Origin: Hymenobacter negativus
GTDB taxonomy: Bacteria > Bacteroidota > Bacteroidia > Cytophagales > Hymenobacteraceae
Direction of reading: 5' to 3'
DNA length: 64,000 nt
Assembly (NCBI RefSeq): GCF_017571495.1
Contig: NZ_JAGETZ010000017.1
Span: forward strand, 62,001-126,000
Under the pieces are notes generated by a model. The model ran no database searches, was not told where the DNA came from, and saw only the letters and a program-made list of their open reading frames with translations. This document shows positions 52,301-60,025 of this stretch, piece after piece (the first letter of the stretch is position 1; each line of letters begins with the position of its first letter). Both the position numbers and the translations under genes were made by a program.

Positions 52301-55300
52301 ACGTGAACCAAGTACGGGTGTTCAGCAACAATGGCGCAGGCACCTTTACCAACAGCGCCACGCTGAACGTGAGCAGCCCTTACAACGATGTTGCTCTGGC
52401 CGATACTGACGGCGACGGCGACCTGGACCTGCTGGTAAACAGCTTTTTTTCGATTGGCGTTTACGTGTATCCCAACAGCGGCCTGAACACCGGCACCTTC
52501 CCCACCGGCACCTTAGTGAACGTGGGAGCGGGCAGCAGCTATCCCAACAGCTTGGCCGTGGGCGACGTGGATGCCGACGGCGACTTGGACTTTCTGACCG
52601 CGAACGCCAATACTAACACGGTGGCCGTACGCCTGAACAACGGCAGCGGAGTCTTTTCAGCCAGTGCTAACCTGACCGTCGCCGGCTCACCATCGTCGCT
52701 GCGGCTAGGCGACCTTGACAACGACGGCGACCTCGACTTCGTGACCGCCAACTTCACCGTCGGCGTCAATACGGCCAGCGTGCGCCTCAACTTTGCGCCG
52801 CCTGCTATCAGCAGCTTCTCGCCCAACCCGGCGGGCGCGGGCATTCCCGTCACCCTCACGGGCACGGACCTAAGCGGAGCCACCAGCCTGACCATCAACG
52901 GAGCAGCGGCTACTATCCTATCCAATACGGCTAGCAGCATCACCTTCAAGGTGCCGGCTGGGGCCACGGCCACCGGCAGCAGCAGCGTGACCACGCCCGG
53001 CGGCACGGCCAGCAGCACGACCTTCACCCGGCTGCTGCCTCCCGGCAATGCCCTGGCCTTTGACGGAGTAGATGACGAGGTGCGGACGGCGGCGGCTCCC
53101 ACCTTCGGCACGGGCAGCTTCACGCTCGAAGCCTGGGTGCGCACCAATAGCAGCAGCACCAGCAACTTTGTGGCAATGGGTAGCGCGGGCGGTGGCAACG
53201 ACTACTGGCTGGGCATGTCCAACCAGCGGGCGGCCGTTTCTATATCCGGCGGTACGGCCTGCGTGAGCACTTCGCTTATCAACGACAACCGCTGGCACCA
53301 CTTAGCCGGCGTTCGCAACGGCACCCAGCTCACCATTTACGTGGATGGCGTGGCCCAAAATACCTTGACCAATACCAATTCGGCTAGTCCCACTGCCTCG
53401 CTGGGCATTGGCTCGTTTGGCAACGGCAGCTACTTCTGGCCCGGCAGCCTCGACGAGGTGCGCCTCTGGAATGTGGCCCGCACCCCGGCCCAGCTCCAAG
53501 CGGCTATGACCACCCCGCTGGTGGGCAACGAAACCAACCTGACCGGCTACTATTCCTTCGACGAGGGCACGCCCAACGGCCCCAACACTGGCCTGACCAT
53601 GCTCTACGACCTGACCAGCACTGCTAGCCACGGCACGCTGCTGACCGCTGCCCTCACCGGCAGCACCTCAAACTGGGTGGAAAGCTACGCGCTAGTGGTG
53701 CCCACGGCCACGGCCGCCACGGCCACGGCCAGCACCAGCTTCACCGCCAACTGGACGGCTCCGACCACCGGCACGGTAACCAACTACCTAGTCGACGTGT
53801 CGACGGCAGCTGATTTCTCCTCGATGGTCAGCGGCTCGCCCTTTACGGTGGCTGCGCCCACGCTCAGCAAAGCTGTGACGGGCCTGACTGCTGGCACCAC
53901 GTACTACTACCGCGTGCGGGCCGACAAAACCAGCGCAACCGGCCAAGGCGGCCCCTCCAACGTCATCACGGTACCGACGTGCGCGGCTCCGGTGGCTGTG
54001 ACTCGGAACACCACCGTGACGCTGGACGTGAACGGCAACGCCACCGTGGCTGCCACCGCCGTGAACAACGGCAGCACGGCCAACTGCGGCCCGGCTACGG
54101 CCGGCAGCCTGAGCGTGTCGCCGAGCACCTTCAGCTGCACCGATGCCGTGCCGGCCACCGTGGCCAGCTCGTTGAGCTTGAACGGCACCAACCAGTACAT
54201 CACCGTGGCACCGGGCAATAGCCTGCCCATTGGCAACAGCTCCTACACGCTCGAAGCATGGATTAAGCCCACCGCCATGGGCAACTATGGCATCATCGGC
54301 TGGGGCAACTACGGCAACGGTCCGCAAGTGAACGCCCTGCGTCTGTTCAACGACTTCCGCGGCATCGGGCTGGTCAACTACTGGTGGGGGCCGGACATTG
54401 TCCAGAATACTGCCAACCTGAGTGGGGCCTGGCACCACGTGGCAGCCACCTACGATGCCGTGGCCAACACGCGCACGCTCTACCTCGACGGCGTGGCCAT
54501 CATGACGGACAACCCCGGCGTTCACACCGTGCCCAACGCCGACAATGTCACCATCGGCACAACCTGCCCGGGCGTGTGCGGGGGCGAGCCCTTCAACGGT
54601 AACCTCGATGAGGTACGCATCTGGAACGTGGCCCGCACGGCCGCCCAGATTAATGCCGCCAAAAGCATTGGCCTGCCCGGTGGCACAGCCGGCCTGGTGG
54701 CTTATTACCGCTTCAACGAAGGCAGTGGCACCCTAATCAACGACGCCACCGGTACGACCGCCAACGTGGGCACCTTCGTGGGCAGCCCTACTTGGACCAC
54801 CGACGCAGCGCCGGTGGTGAATGGCACCCCCGTGACCCTAACCGTGACCGACGCCAGTGGCCTCACCAGCACGGCCCAGGCCCTGGTAGCGGTAGGTGTG
54901 CCGCCCACGTCCACCACTACCTGGGACGGTAGCGCCAGCACCAGCTGGACCGCCTGCCAGAACTGGAGCTACGGCCAGGTGCCCGATGCTGCCACCAGCG
55001 CGGTGATTCCGACCAGCCAGCCCCGCTATCCCACCGTGGGTACCAACCAAGCCGCCAATGACCTGACCATTAACGCGGGCGGCAGCCTCACGCTGAACGG
55101 TGGCAGCACGCTACAAGTGAACGGCAGCTTTGCTAACAACGGCTCGGCCACCCTAACCGGCACCGTGCAGTTTGTGGGCAGCGCCGCCACCCAAACCCTG
55201 GGCGGTAGTACCTCCACGCCCTTCACCACGCTGGTGGTGAACAAGGCCAGCGGCACCGTGCAGCTGGGTCAGACCCTCACCATCAATTCGGCCCTGACCC

Positions 55301-56328
55301 TGACCAGTGGTACCCTGACCACCGGCACCTACCAAGTGAACCTGGGCGGCTCGGCCAGCGTAAGCGAGAGCGACGCTAGCTACGTGCTGGGCAAAGTAGT
55401 GGTGAACCGGACGCTGACCGCCGGCACAGCCGAGCCCTTCGCCGGGTTGGGCCTGACGCTGACGCCAGCCGCTGGTTCTGCCTCGCCCGGTGCCACGCTG
55501 GTGACGCGCACCACCGGCACGGCCATTGCTGGAGCGGGCACGAGCCAGAGCATCCTGCGTAATTTCAACATTCAGCCCGCCACCAATGCTGGCCTGAACG
55601 TAACGCTGGCCTTCAGCTATTTCGCTCACGAACTCAATAGCATCCCGGTGGCCAACCTGGCGATGTTCAAGTCGGTAAGCGGGGGCACGCCCTGGATTCC
55701 GCAGCGTGGCACCACGGTGGCCGGCAACGTCATCACCAAAACCGGCATCACCGACTTCTCCATCTGGACCTTGGGCAACGCGGCCAACCCGCTGCCGGTG
55801 GAGCTCACCGACTTCACGGCCACGCTGGTGGACAACGCCGCCATACGCCTGGCCTGGGCCACGGCCAGCGAGAAGAACAGCGCCAGTTTTGACGTAGAGC
55901 GCAGCCTGGATGGCAAAGCTTTCGAGCGCGTGGGCACGGTGCCCGCCGCCGGCACCAGCAGCGCCCCGCATACCTACAGTCTGTTCGACAGCAAGCTGCC
56001 CACCGGCGCCGCCCTGCTCTACTACCGCCTCAGGCAGGTAGACCGGGACGGCACGGCTAACTACTCGCCCGTGCGCTCGGTGGCTCTCGCTCCGTCACTC
56101 GGTCATTCCGTCGCCGTTTTCCCCAACCCGGCCCACGGCGGCTTGGCCACGCTCACGGGTGCGCTGCCCGGCACGGTGGTAGCCGTGTTTGACGCGCTGG
56201 GCCGCGAAGTAGCTAGCGCTCCGGCCGATGCCACGGGCACGGCCACGCTAGTGCTGCCAGCCGGGCTGCCGGCGGGCGTGTACGTGGTGCGCGCCGGCAA
56301 CAAGGCCGTGCGCCTCACGGTGGAGTAG
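46375..56328 (+). CDS. Giant modular T9SS surface protein (Ig-like, FG-GAP, IPT, LamG, FN3)
   Basis: A 3317-residue protein, start at the ATG at 46375 (MKHFYPIAHQ). Signal segment about 20-48 (FIFQLLLVLLLAAGAAHA). Then a jelly-roll-like domain (about 50-205). Three rounds of a Big_5-like Ig domain plus about seven FG-GAP/VCBS repeats with Asp-rich calcium loops (e.g. DVDNDGDLDYAV) follow, near nucleotides 47000-48330, 48595-49960 and 51440-52790. IPT/TIG domains separate the rounds. LamG-like lectin domains lie near 50230, 53045 and 54155, and FN3 domains near 50910 and 53700. The C-terminal module, a VELTDFTATLVDN domain and the T9SS type A sorting domain (VFPNPAHGG to VRLTVE) end it. Predicted adhesin or carbohydrate-binding surface protein. 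No catalytic domain recognised. Confidence 0.9.
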   Translation: MKHFYPIAHQGTTSRAGSYMAARVGGPVSFIFQLLLVLLLAAGAAHATNPVLTIQGTGNGGGDVTAFVDQVQIVQVSNSAVIGSAIANAGFEAPTVGAGNYQYNPTGGTWVFNGESGLSQAGGGFSPPTPLEGFQVAFMQRTSTIQQTLVLGTGTYQVKFLTTQRTNCCGAPYNQQLNVYIDGILVGSITPPSNNTYTQFTSASFTVDPPAVTSLSPTRNSKVAAANSNVLIGFSQSIDNTTAGNIKVYSGQAGGRKSGSYSTSGGTVTFNPITDFKAGETVFTTIPTAVASTGGATTTNKQVYQFTTAVSGTGRGNFLPGSTIAAGGGGYEVIAADFNGDGTLDLADTGGGLTIRLGTGGGSYGVGTAYASAGGGFSLTAGDLDSDGDLDLVVPTSGGSISVMRNNGSGVFTALTAANSSGNDPRKAALGDLDADGDLDLVVPVSSGGGAVGIYFNNGSGSFTAPTTYTGSVNSTYVVLGDVDNDGDLDYAVADYTNSVVVVRLNNGSGVFSGGSSAAVGANPNGLALADVNNDGALDMVTANEGVASVSVRLNNNNGTGSFGGNSTYTVPTTASGLAVGDVDADGDLDLMAGSRGGTGFYLLLNSGSGTFGAASSIAAANAMFYLTLADLDNDGDLDLAGAANNGSALFVRLNQPPVPTIASFLPTTGAAGTSVTLTGTNLTGATGLSVNGIAVTPTVINNTSLTFAVPAGASNTQSITVTTPGGTSAANTTFTVLLNVASANPAANTRTAPLANSATAVTFTESVTAASAVNLKVFSAQAGGRKAGTVTVAGSTASFAATASTTVTSFKPGETVSVSVPATVLGAGGLVAAPFVYQFTTATTTGAGTFAAKTDYAAANSFGVALGDLNADGLLDMVTTNYGPIGSANGTNVWVLLGTGAGSFGSATSYTCGTGPDAVAIGDVNNDGKLDVVTGNYSTSNVSVLLGSGTGTLGAAASFTAGTNVYNVALGDVNGDANLDIVTANGGSSNVSVLLGNGAGSFGVRTDFTTGTFPIGLALGDVNGDGKLDIATANNSGNNASVLLGTGTGSFGTKTDYTTGVNANCVALGDLNADGKLDMVVGNSNPNMASVLLGSGTGTFGAVTNFTIGSNVRNLALGDVNGDGVFDIVTANYGASSASVLLGTGTGSFGATTDYTTGSNSTGVVLGDVNNDGRLDIATGNNGGNNASVLLGMPFAPTISSFAPNPALQGQAVTVTGANLTGITALTVNGATITLASIANNTGTSATFRVPLTAATGLGTTSLTTAGGTASNATLSVSAALTPPGNALAFDGADDFVAFGSTPAVNNLGPGSFTMEAWVYYDGGSGPESIIRKDGDYNLYLNGNTLHAEVWSAGTGSSTWQRTDGTATSLPANRWAHVAAVWNGSAMQLYINGVPETSTSTTSSIAASANLTLGKSQVYTNLLNGRLDEVRIYTTALTQANIQADMRSTAASVPASLKFYVNFDQGTSGGTNTGQTTLYDQTSTAYAGTLTNFALAGTTTSNYLESYALVVPTATAASIIVGTSFTANWTAPALGTVDNGYRVDVSTSSTFASVISGSPFTVASGTSLSITGLTSNTTYYYRVRADKTSVTSQGGNSNVISLTTLPVPTITGLSPTSGVVGTPVVITGTGFTGATALAFNGTAASGFTVNSATQITATVAAGTTTGTVSVTTPGGTGISTGTFTVLLPLNVTALSPARNARAAATGTAVAVTFDQAPTAASAATIRVFSGQYKGLRTATTAVSGNTATLTPTGGNFLAGELVSVTIPATVQSSAGAPTNKQVYQFTTATSGAGRGTFAGGSDLVMGSRPYSVATGDLDGDGDLDLAVANYSSSNISISLNTGNGTFNAPTTVAGSNNPYSVKLGDIDSDGDLDMLVANVNSSVISVRLNQGNGTFVNGTDLTTACQEIVLGDVDGDGDLDLLGATFGKIIVRFNNGSGLFTTNADITLASTATYGLALGDIDGDGDLDFVATNGDVNQVRVFSNNGAGTFTNSATLNVSSPYNDVALADTDGDGDLDLLVNSFFSIGVYVYPNSGLNTGTFPTGTLVNVGAGSSYPNSLAVGDVDADGDLDFLTANANTNTVAVRLNNGSGVFSASANLTVAGSPSSLRLGDLDNDGDLDFVTANFTVGVNTASVRLNFAPPAISSFSPNPAGAGIPVTLTGTDLSGATSLTINGAAATILSNTASSITFKVPAGATATGSSSVTTPGGTASSTTFTRLLPPGNALAFDGVDDEVRTAAAPTFGTGSFTLEAWVRTNSSSTSNFVAMGSAGGGNDYWLGMSNQRAAVSISGGTACVSTSLINDNRWHHLAGVRNGTQLTIYVDGVAQNTLTNTNSASPTASLGIGSFGNGSYFWPGSLDEVRLWNVARTPAQLQAAMTTPLVGNETNLTGYYSFDEGTPNGPNTGLTMLYDLTSTASHGTLLTAALTGSTSNWVESYALVVPTATAATATASTSFTANWTAPTTGTVTNYLVDVSTAADFSSMVSGSPFTVAAPTLSKAVTGLTAGTTYYYRVRADKTSATGQGGPSNVITVPTCAAPVAVTRNTTVTLDVNGNATVAATAVNNGSTANCGPATAGSLSVSPSTFSCTDAVPATVASSLSLNGTNQYITVAPGNSLPIGNSSYTLEAWIKPTAMGNYGIIGWGNYGNGPQVNALRLFNDFRGIGLVNYWWGPDIVQNTANLSGAWHHVAATYDAVANTRTLYLDGVAIMTDNPGVHTVPNADNVTIGTTCPGVCGGEPFNGNLDEVRIWNVARTAAQINAAKSIGLPGGTAGLVAYYRFNEGSGTLINDATGTTANVGTFVGSPTWTTDAAPVVNGTPVTLTVTDASGLTSTAQALVAVGVPPTSTTTWDGSASTSWTACQNWSYGQVPDAATSAVIPTSQPRYPTVGTNQAANDLTINAGGSLTLNGGSTLQVNGSFANNGSATLTGTVQFVGSAATQTLGGSTSTPFTTLVVNKASGTVQLGQTLTINSALTLTSGTLTTGTYQVNLGGSASVSESDASYVLGKVVVNRTLTAGTAEPFAGLGLTLTPAAGSASPGATLVTRTTGTAIAGAGTSQSILRNFNIQPATNAGLNVTLAFSYFAHELNSIPVANLAMFKSVSGGTPWIPQRGTTVAGNVITKTGITDFSIWTLGNAANPLPVELTDFTATLVDNAAIRLAWATASEKNSASFDVERSLDGKAFERVGTVPAAGTSSAPHTYSLFDSKLPTGAALLYYRLRQVDRDGTANYSPVRSVALAPSLGHSVAVFPNPAHGGLATLTGALPGTVVAVFDALGREVASAPADATGTATLVLPAGLPAGVYVVRAGNKAVRLTVE

Positions 56329-56350
56329 GCGTAGCCGAGTTATCGGCTGG

Positions 56351-56420
56351 CCCCTACGGCCTCTGCAAAAAGCCCCTGACTGCCGGAGCAGCCAGGGGCT
56401 TTTTGCAGAGGCCGTAGGGG
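56351..56420. terminator. 28-bp perfect inverted repeat after the giant gene
   Basis: The arm starting CCCCTACGGCCTCTGCAAAA (56351-56378) is perfectly complementary to 56393-56420 (ending GGCCGTAGGGG), around a 14-base loop. The inner part AAAAAGCCCCTG / CAGGGGCTTTTT looks like a normal bidirectional terminator. The outer 16 bp extend it unusually far. Confidence 0.8.
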
Positions 56421-56568
56421 TCCGAATTCCCAACTTCCGGCCGGCAGTACAAAAGGATGAGGCAGCGGTTGCGGCCGATGCCGTTGGGCCATTGGCGGGT
56501 GCCCGATGCCAGGCTTTGGCCAAAGCAAGCGCCTAGTGTACTAGCTGGTCCGGCATCTTGCCAAGGTC

Positions 56569-56626
56569 GAAAAACAACATGTTCATGTCATACCGCCGCT
56601 TGGGTCAGGGCCGGACCTTTGTGCCT
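56569..56626 (+). promoter_or_regulatory. Conserved upstream block, copy 2
   Basis: Near-identical to 46180-46235 (AAAAACAACATGTTCATGTC, then ATACCGCCGC, ending GGACCTTTG). It lies about 270-325 bases before the broken gene at 56895. Two copies of the GTCCGAC-type palindrome lie between the block and that gene. Confidence 0.6.
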
Positions 56627-56678
56627 CCAGATTTGCGGCAATACTTAGAGTTATTCTCAGGGTATTGTACGGGCTGGC

Positions 56679-56798
56679 CCGGTCCGACGGGGAGCCGTCC
56701 GGCCGGTTGAAGGGTGAGCTGCTAGCCCGCCGCAGTGGTGTCGCTGCAACGGCACCGCTGCAAAGGCAACCGGTTCGACAGCTCTGCTGTCGGACCGG
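56679..56798. repeat. Dispersed palindrome GGTCCGAC.. family, copies 2 and 3
   Basis: 56679-56706 (CCGGTCCGACGGGGAGCCGT..) and 56770-56798 (CCGGTTCGACAGCTCTGCTG..) are palindromes of the same type as 45335-45359. A third hairpin (GCAGTGGTG / CACCGCTGC, about 56730-56762) lies between them. All are upstream of the frameshifted gene. Confidence 0.6.
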
Positions 56799-56894
56799 AA
56801 AGCGGACACCTTCTGGAAACGGCTCTAAGTATAGCAGCTTGCCTGGTCGGGGAGCCAGACTGTAGTATTCAGCCACCACATTCCCGCGTTTTAC

Positions 56895-57828
56895 ATGAAA
56901 CAACCTTACTCGAAGAACTCGCCGGCAACCTATTCTCGCCTGCGTACGGGCTACGTGCGCCTGCTTGGGCTGCTCTTGCTGCTGGCCTTGCTGCCCTGGA
57001 TGGCTTGGGCCCAGGCCCCCACCATCACGGCGGTGTCGCCGGTGGCCAATGCCCGTAGCGCGGCCCCCACCAGCCCGGTACAGGTCGACTTTGGCCAGCC
57101 GCTGACTGCCGGCTCGACAACGGGCTGCGGGTGTTCTCGGCCCAGCGGGGCGCGCTGCGCAAGCGCGGTACCACGCCGGCCGTGGTGAGCGTGCGCCTAA
57201 ACGGGGTCAGCGGCACATTTACGGGCACCACCATGGCAAACACGGCCAGCGCCGCTTATGGCATGGTGCTGGGCGATGTGGAAAGCGACGGCGACCTGGA
57301 CCTGGTGACCGGTTCTACCTCTGGTACTAACGTGAGGGTACGCTTAAATAACGGCAGCGGTACGTTTGGAAGCGGCTCTAACTAACCGTGGGTAATTCTT
57401 CCTGCCGCGTGGCCTTGGGCGACGTGGACGGCGATGGCAACCTGAACATCCTAGCGACCAACTCCGGCAGCGCCAACGCGAGCGTGCTGCTGAACCAGCC
57501 GCCCGCGCCCATTCTTACCAGCCTGGTGCCCAACAGCGGGCCGGTGGACACCAGCGTTACCATCACGGGCAGCTATCTGGGTGGGGCCACGAGCGTGAGC
57601 TTCAATGGCACGGCCCAGACCTCCTTCACCAGCAACAGCGCCACCCAACTGGTGCTCACCGTACCGGCCGGAGCCACCAGCAGCCTCGTCACCGTGACCA
57701 TGCCCAGCGGCAACAGCAACGGGCTGCCCTTCACGGTGGTGAACTGCTCCGTGACGCCCGCCGATTCGCGTCCGGTCGCGGGTTGCTTTGGGCCAGGACG
57801 CCGCGCCTATTTCTTAGCGGTAAGGTGA
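56895..57828 (+). pseudogene. Frameshifted remnant of a T9SS Ig/FG-GAP/IPT surface protein
   Basis: The 5' part encodes a signal peptide (LLGLLLLLALLPWMAWAQA) and the start of a Big_5-like Ig domain (PTITAVSPVANARSAAPTSP). A one-base loss near 57118 shifts the frame. The domain resumes at GLRVFSAQRGALRKRG and continues into an FG-GAP repeat (LGDVESDGDLDLVTG). A second frameshift follows at 57381-57390 (TAACTAACC). The frame resumes with another FG-GAP repeat (VALGDVDGDGNLNILATNSG) and an IPT domain (APILTSLVPNSGPVDTSVTI), then ends in unrelated sequence. Domains correspond to the 46-kb protein, but most of the length and the sorting domain are missing. A detached sorting domain lies at 61548-61832. 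Confidence 0.85.
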
Positions 57829-57857
57829 TTATTCTTCGCGGCTAGCACTAGCTGTTC

Positions 57858-58568
57858 TTACCAGGGAGTGGGGCCACTCGTCGAGGAGGCCGTGCCTGTG
57901 GGGCCATTGGCCGGCAACAGGGCGAGTCGGATGGCCTCGGCGGCTCCCTGTTCGGGGGTGTCCGTTCCGGCAAAGCCATTCAGGTCGGTGGCCGTGTAGC
58001 CGGGGTTGGCCGAATTTACTTTAATAGCCGTATCGCGCAATTCGTAGGCGAGCTGTACGGTGAGCATGTTCACGGCCGCTTTCGAGGCCGAGTAGCCCAA
58101 CAGGAGCCAGTCGTGCTGCCCCGTAAGGGTGAGCGAGCCCAACGGGCTGGACACGCTGACAATCCGCCCCGCCGCAGCGCGCTTGAGGAGTGGTAAGAAC
58201 GTTTGGGTGACGGCCAGCGTCCCCAGAAAGTTGGTTTTCAGCACCTGCTCGACGCTGCTCACGGTTGCCGTACCCGGCGCACCATCACCGGCGACGTTGA
58301 TGCCGGCATTGTTTACCAGGATGTCCAGGTGGCCTACCTCACGCTGCAACCGGGCAGCGGCCGCGTCGAGGGTGTCCTGGTTCAGCAAGTCCAGTTCGAT
58401 GGCTACTACGTCGCCTTCGGACGCCAGAGCGGCTACTGCTTGCTGTCCATTAGCCGCCGCGCGCGCTCCCAGGTACACCCGGCAACCGGCCCGCAGCAAG
58501 CCTCGCGCAATCTCCAGGCCGATGCCCTTGTTGCCGCCGGTTACCAGCGCAATTTTCTTGTTTTCCAT
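57858..58568 (-). CDS. Short-chain dehydrogenase/reductase (SDR)
   Basis: NAD(P)-dependent oxidoreductase of 236 residues from the ATG at 58568 (MENKKIALVTGG). An upstream in-frame start at 58595 would add 9 residues and is less likely. Rossmann motif TGGNKGIGLEIARGLL, then NNAGIN, the catalytic Ser in VSSPLGSL and the YSASKAAVN active-site Tyr-Lys. It resembles carbonyl-reductase-like SDRs. It lies 102 bases downstream of an AraC-type regulator on the same strand, so it is a likely target or operon partner. The substrate is unknown. Confidence 0.9.
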   Translation of the reverse strand: MENKKIALVTGGNKGIGLEIARGLLRAGCRVYLGARAAANGQQAVAALASEGDVVAIELDLLNQDTLDAAAARLQREVGHLDILVNNAGINVAGDGAPGTATVSSVEQVLKTNFLGTLAVTQTFLPLLKRAAAGRIVSVSSPLGSLTLTGQHDWLLLGYSASKAAVNMLTVQLAYELRDTAIKVNSANPGYTATDLNGFAGTDTPEQGAAEAIRLALLPANGPTGTASSTSGPTPW

Positions 58569-58670
58569 GATTCCTAAGTGGTTTGCCTCCTCCAAATGGC
58601 GGAGAAGGAGTACCCCACAAAGGTCCGGTGGGTGAGGAGCGGGGAAACTTCGCCAATCAAACCATCTGTT

Positions 58671-59603
58671 TTAGATTCCAAACACGGCCAGATTCCGAAA
58701 ATCGCCCGGTGTCTGGGCGACTTGGCGCTTGAAAAAGGTGCAGAAATGCGCCACATCGGCAAAACCCAGGCTATCGGCAATATCCGAAATGCTCCAGTTC
58801 GTTTGCTTCAGCAATATTTTGGCTTCCTGCGTCAGGCGGCTGCTGATGAGAGCGGTGGTGGTCTGGCCCGTCGCTTCCTTGAGCACGCGGTTGAGGTGGT
58901 TGACGTGCACGGCCAGCTGATTGGCGTAGTCGGTGGCCGTGCGCAGGCGCAGGGGCGGTTGCGGGCTTTCGCGCGGAAACTGCTGTTCCATCAAGTCGGC
59001 AAACTGGGTCGCCACCCGTTCCAACGCACTGTGGGTCGCGAGCAGGGCAGGGGCGGGCTGCAGCTTCTGCACCAGGTGAATCAACTCCCACAAGTACGTG
59101 CGCAGGAGGTCGTGCTTATAGGCGTAGGTGGATGTGATTTCCTGCGCCATCTTTTGAAAAATGGCTTCCACGGCCGCGTAGTCGGCTTCGGCCACTTCCC
59201 ACACGGGGTAGGCACTGGGCTGAAAAATGGGCAGCTCATCCAGCACCACGCCCCCCGCCCGGGCGGGTAGCAGAAACGCCTCGTTGAAAATGCAGAAATA
59301 GCCCTCGGGCGTTTCCGTAAGTGGCAGCCAGCGATAGGGCACGCGGGGCGTCACCAGAAACAAGGTGTTCGGCGCGTCGTGCGGGGCGCGGTCGGCATAC
59401 TCCACCCGACTGCGCCCGCGGCAGAGGGTGATTTTGTGGTAGGCCCGCCGGTTGAACGTCATCGGGGGCTGCTCGCTGGTGCGCGGCATGAAGTCCGCCA
59501 GCTGAAACACGTTAAAATGCCCTACGCCCTGCGCCATATCCGGTGGCGGGAGGGTACTGGCCGGGGAGGCAGTGTAAAAGGCGTCCAGGGAGTTGGGCTT
59601 CAT
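58671..59603 (-). CDS. AraC-family transcriptional regulator
   Basis: A 310-residue regulator. The N-terminal cupin-like sensor domain (about 25-150) has YHKITLCRGRSRVEYADRAP and a TLFLVTPRVPYRW strand. The C-terminal double helix-turn-helix (about 205-305) includes ANQLAVHVNHLNRVLKEATG, ISSRLTQEAKILL and the second HTH DIADSLGFADVAHFCTFFKR with the conserved AraC signature. Such regulators often control an adjacent oxidoreductase. Here the SDR follows on the same strand. The inducer is not readable from the sequence. Confidence 0.92.
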   Translation of the reverse strand: MKPNSLDAFYTASPASTLPPPDMAQGVGHFNVFQLADFMPRTSEQPPMTFNRRAYHKITLCRGRSRVEYADRAPHDAPNTLFLVTPRVPYRWLPLTETPEGYFCIFNEAFLLPARAGGVVLDELPIFQPSAYPVWEVAEADYAAVEAIFQKMAQEITSTYAYKHDLLRTYLWELIHLVQKLQPAPALLATHSALERVATQFADLMEQQFPRESPQPPLRLRTATDYANQLAVHVNHLNRVLKEATGQTTTALISSRLTQEAKILLKQTNWSISDIADSLGFADVAHFCTFFKRQVAQTPGDFRNLAVFGI

Positions 59604-60025
59604 TGGGGCAAAAAGAAGGGAGCATTTCGTAGTAGCTCGGCAGGAAACAGTCCCGACGGGTCAGATTGTTTGCCCGTGCTTATGCGCCAGCGTGCTGCCG
59701 ATAACCGGGCGCAGAGCTGCGCTGTCGGACCAGCCCCGACGGGTACGGTCACAGTAATTGTTTCGTTATAGCGCGCGTCCTCCATTCAGAATGAGTTGAT
59801 TGTGCCGACTAGCTTGCCGTCCTGATAATGCCCGGGCCTTGTTTGCATCCGCTTATCTGCCCTTGCAACCCGCACGGCAGCAAGTTGGGGGCTTCCTAAT
59901 GGCAGAACACGCCCGATTATCAGCTACACCGCCAACCGTCCCGACGCGCTGCCGTTGTCTGTTTTCAACTCGACCAGAACCTGTTTCGGGCCGACTTGCG
60001 GGGGTAGCTAAGCGCTACTTATTGG
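59604..60025. other. Intergenic region with dispersed repeat copy 4
   Basis: 422 bases between two minus-strand genes. 59709-59731 (GCGCAGAGCTGCGCTGTCGG..) is a partial member of the GTCCGAC palindrome family. CCCGACGGGT occurs twice (about 59655 and 59736) flanking it. The rest shows no gene. It should contain the promoter of the AraC gene. Confidence 0.45.
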
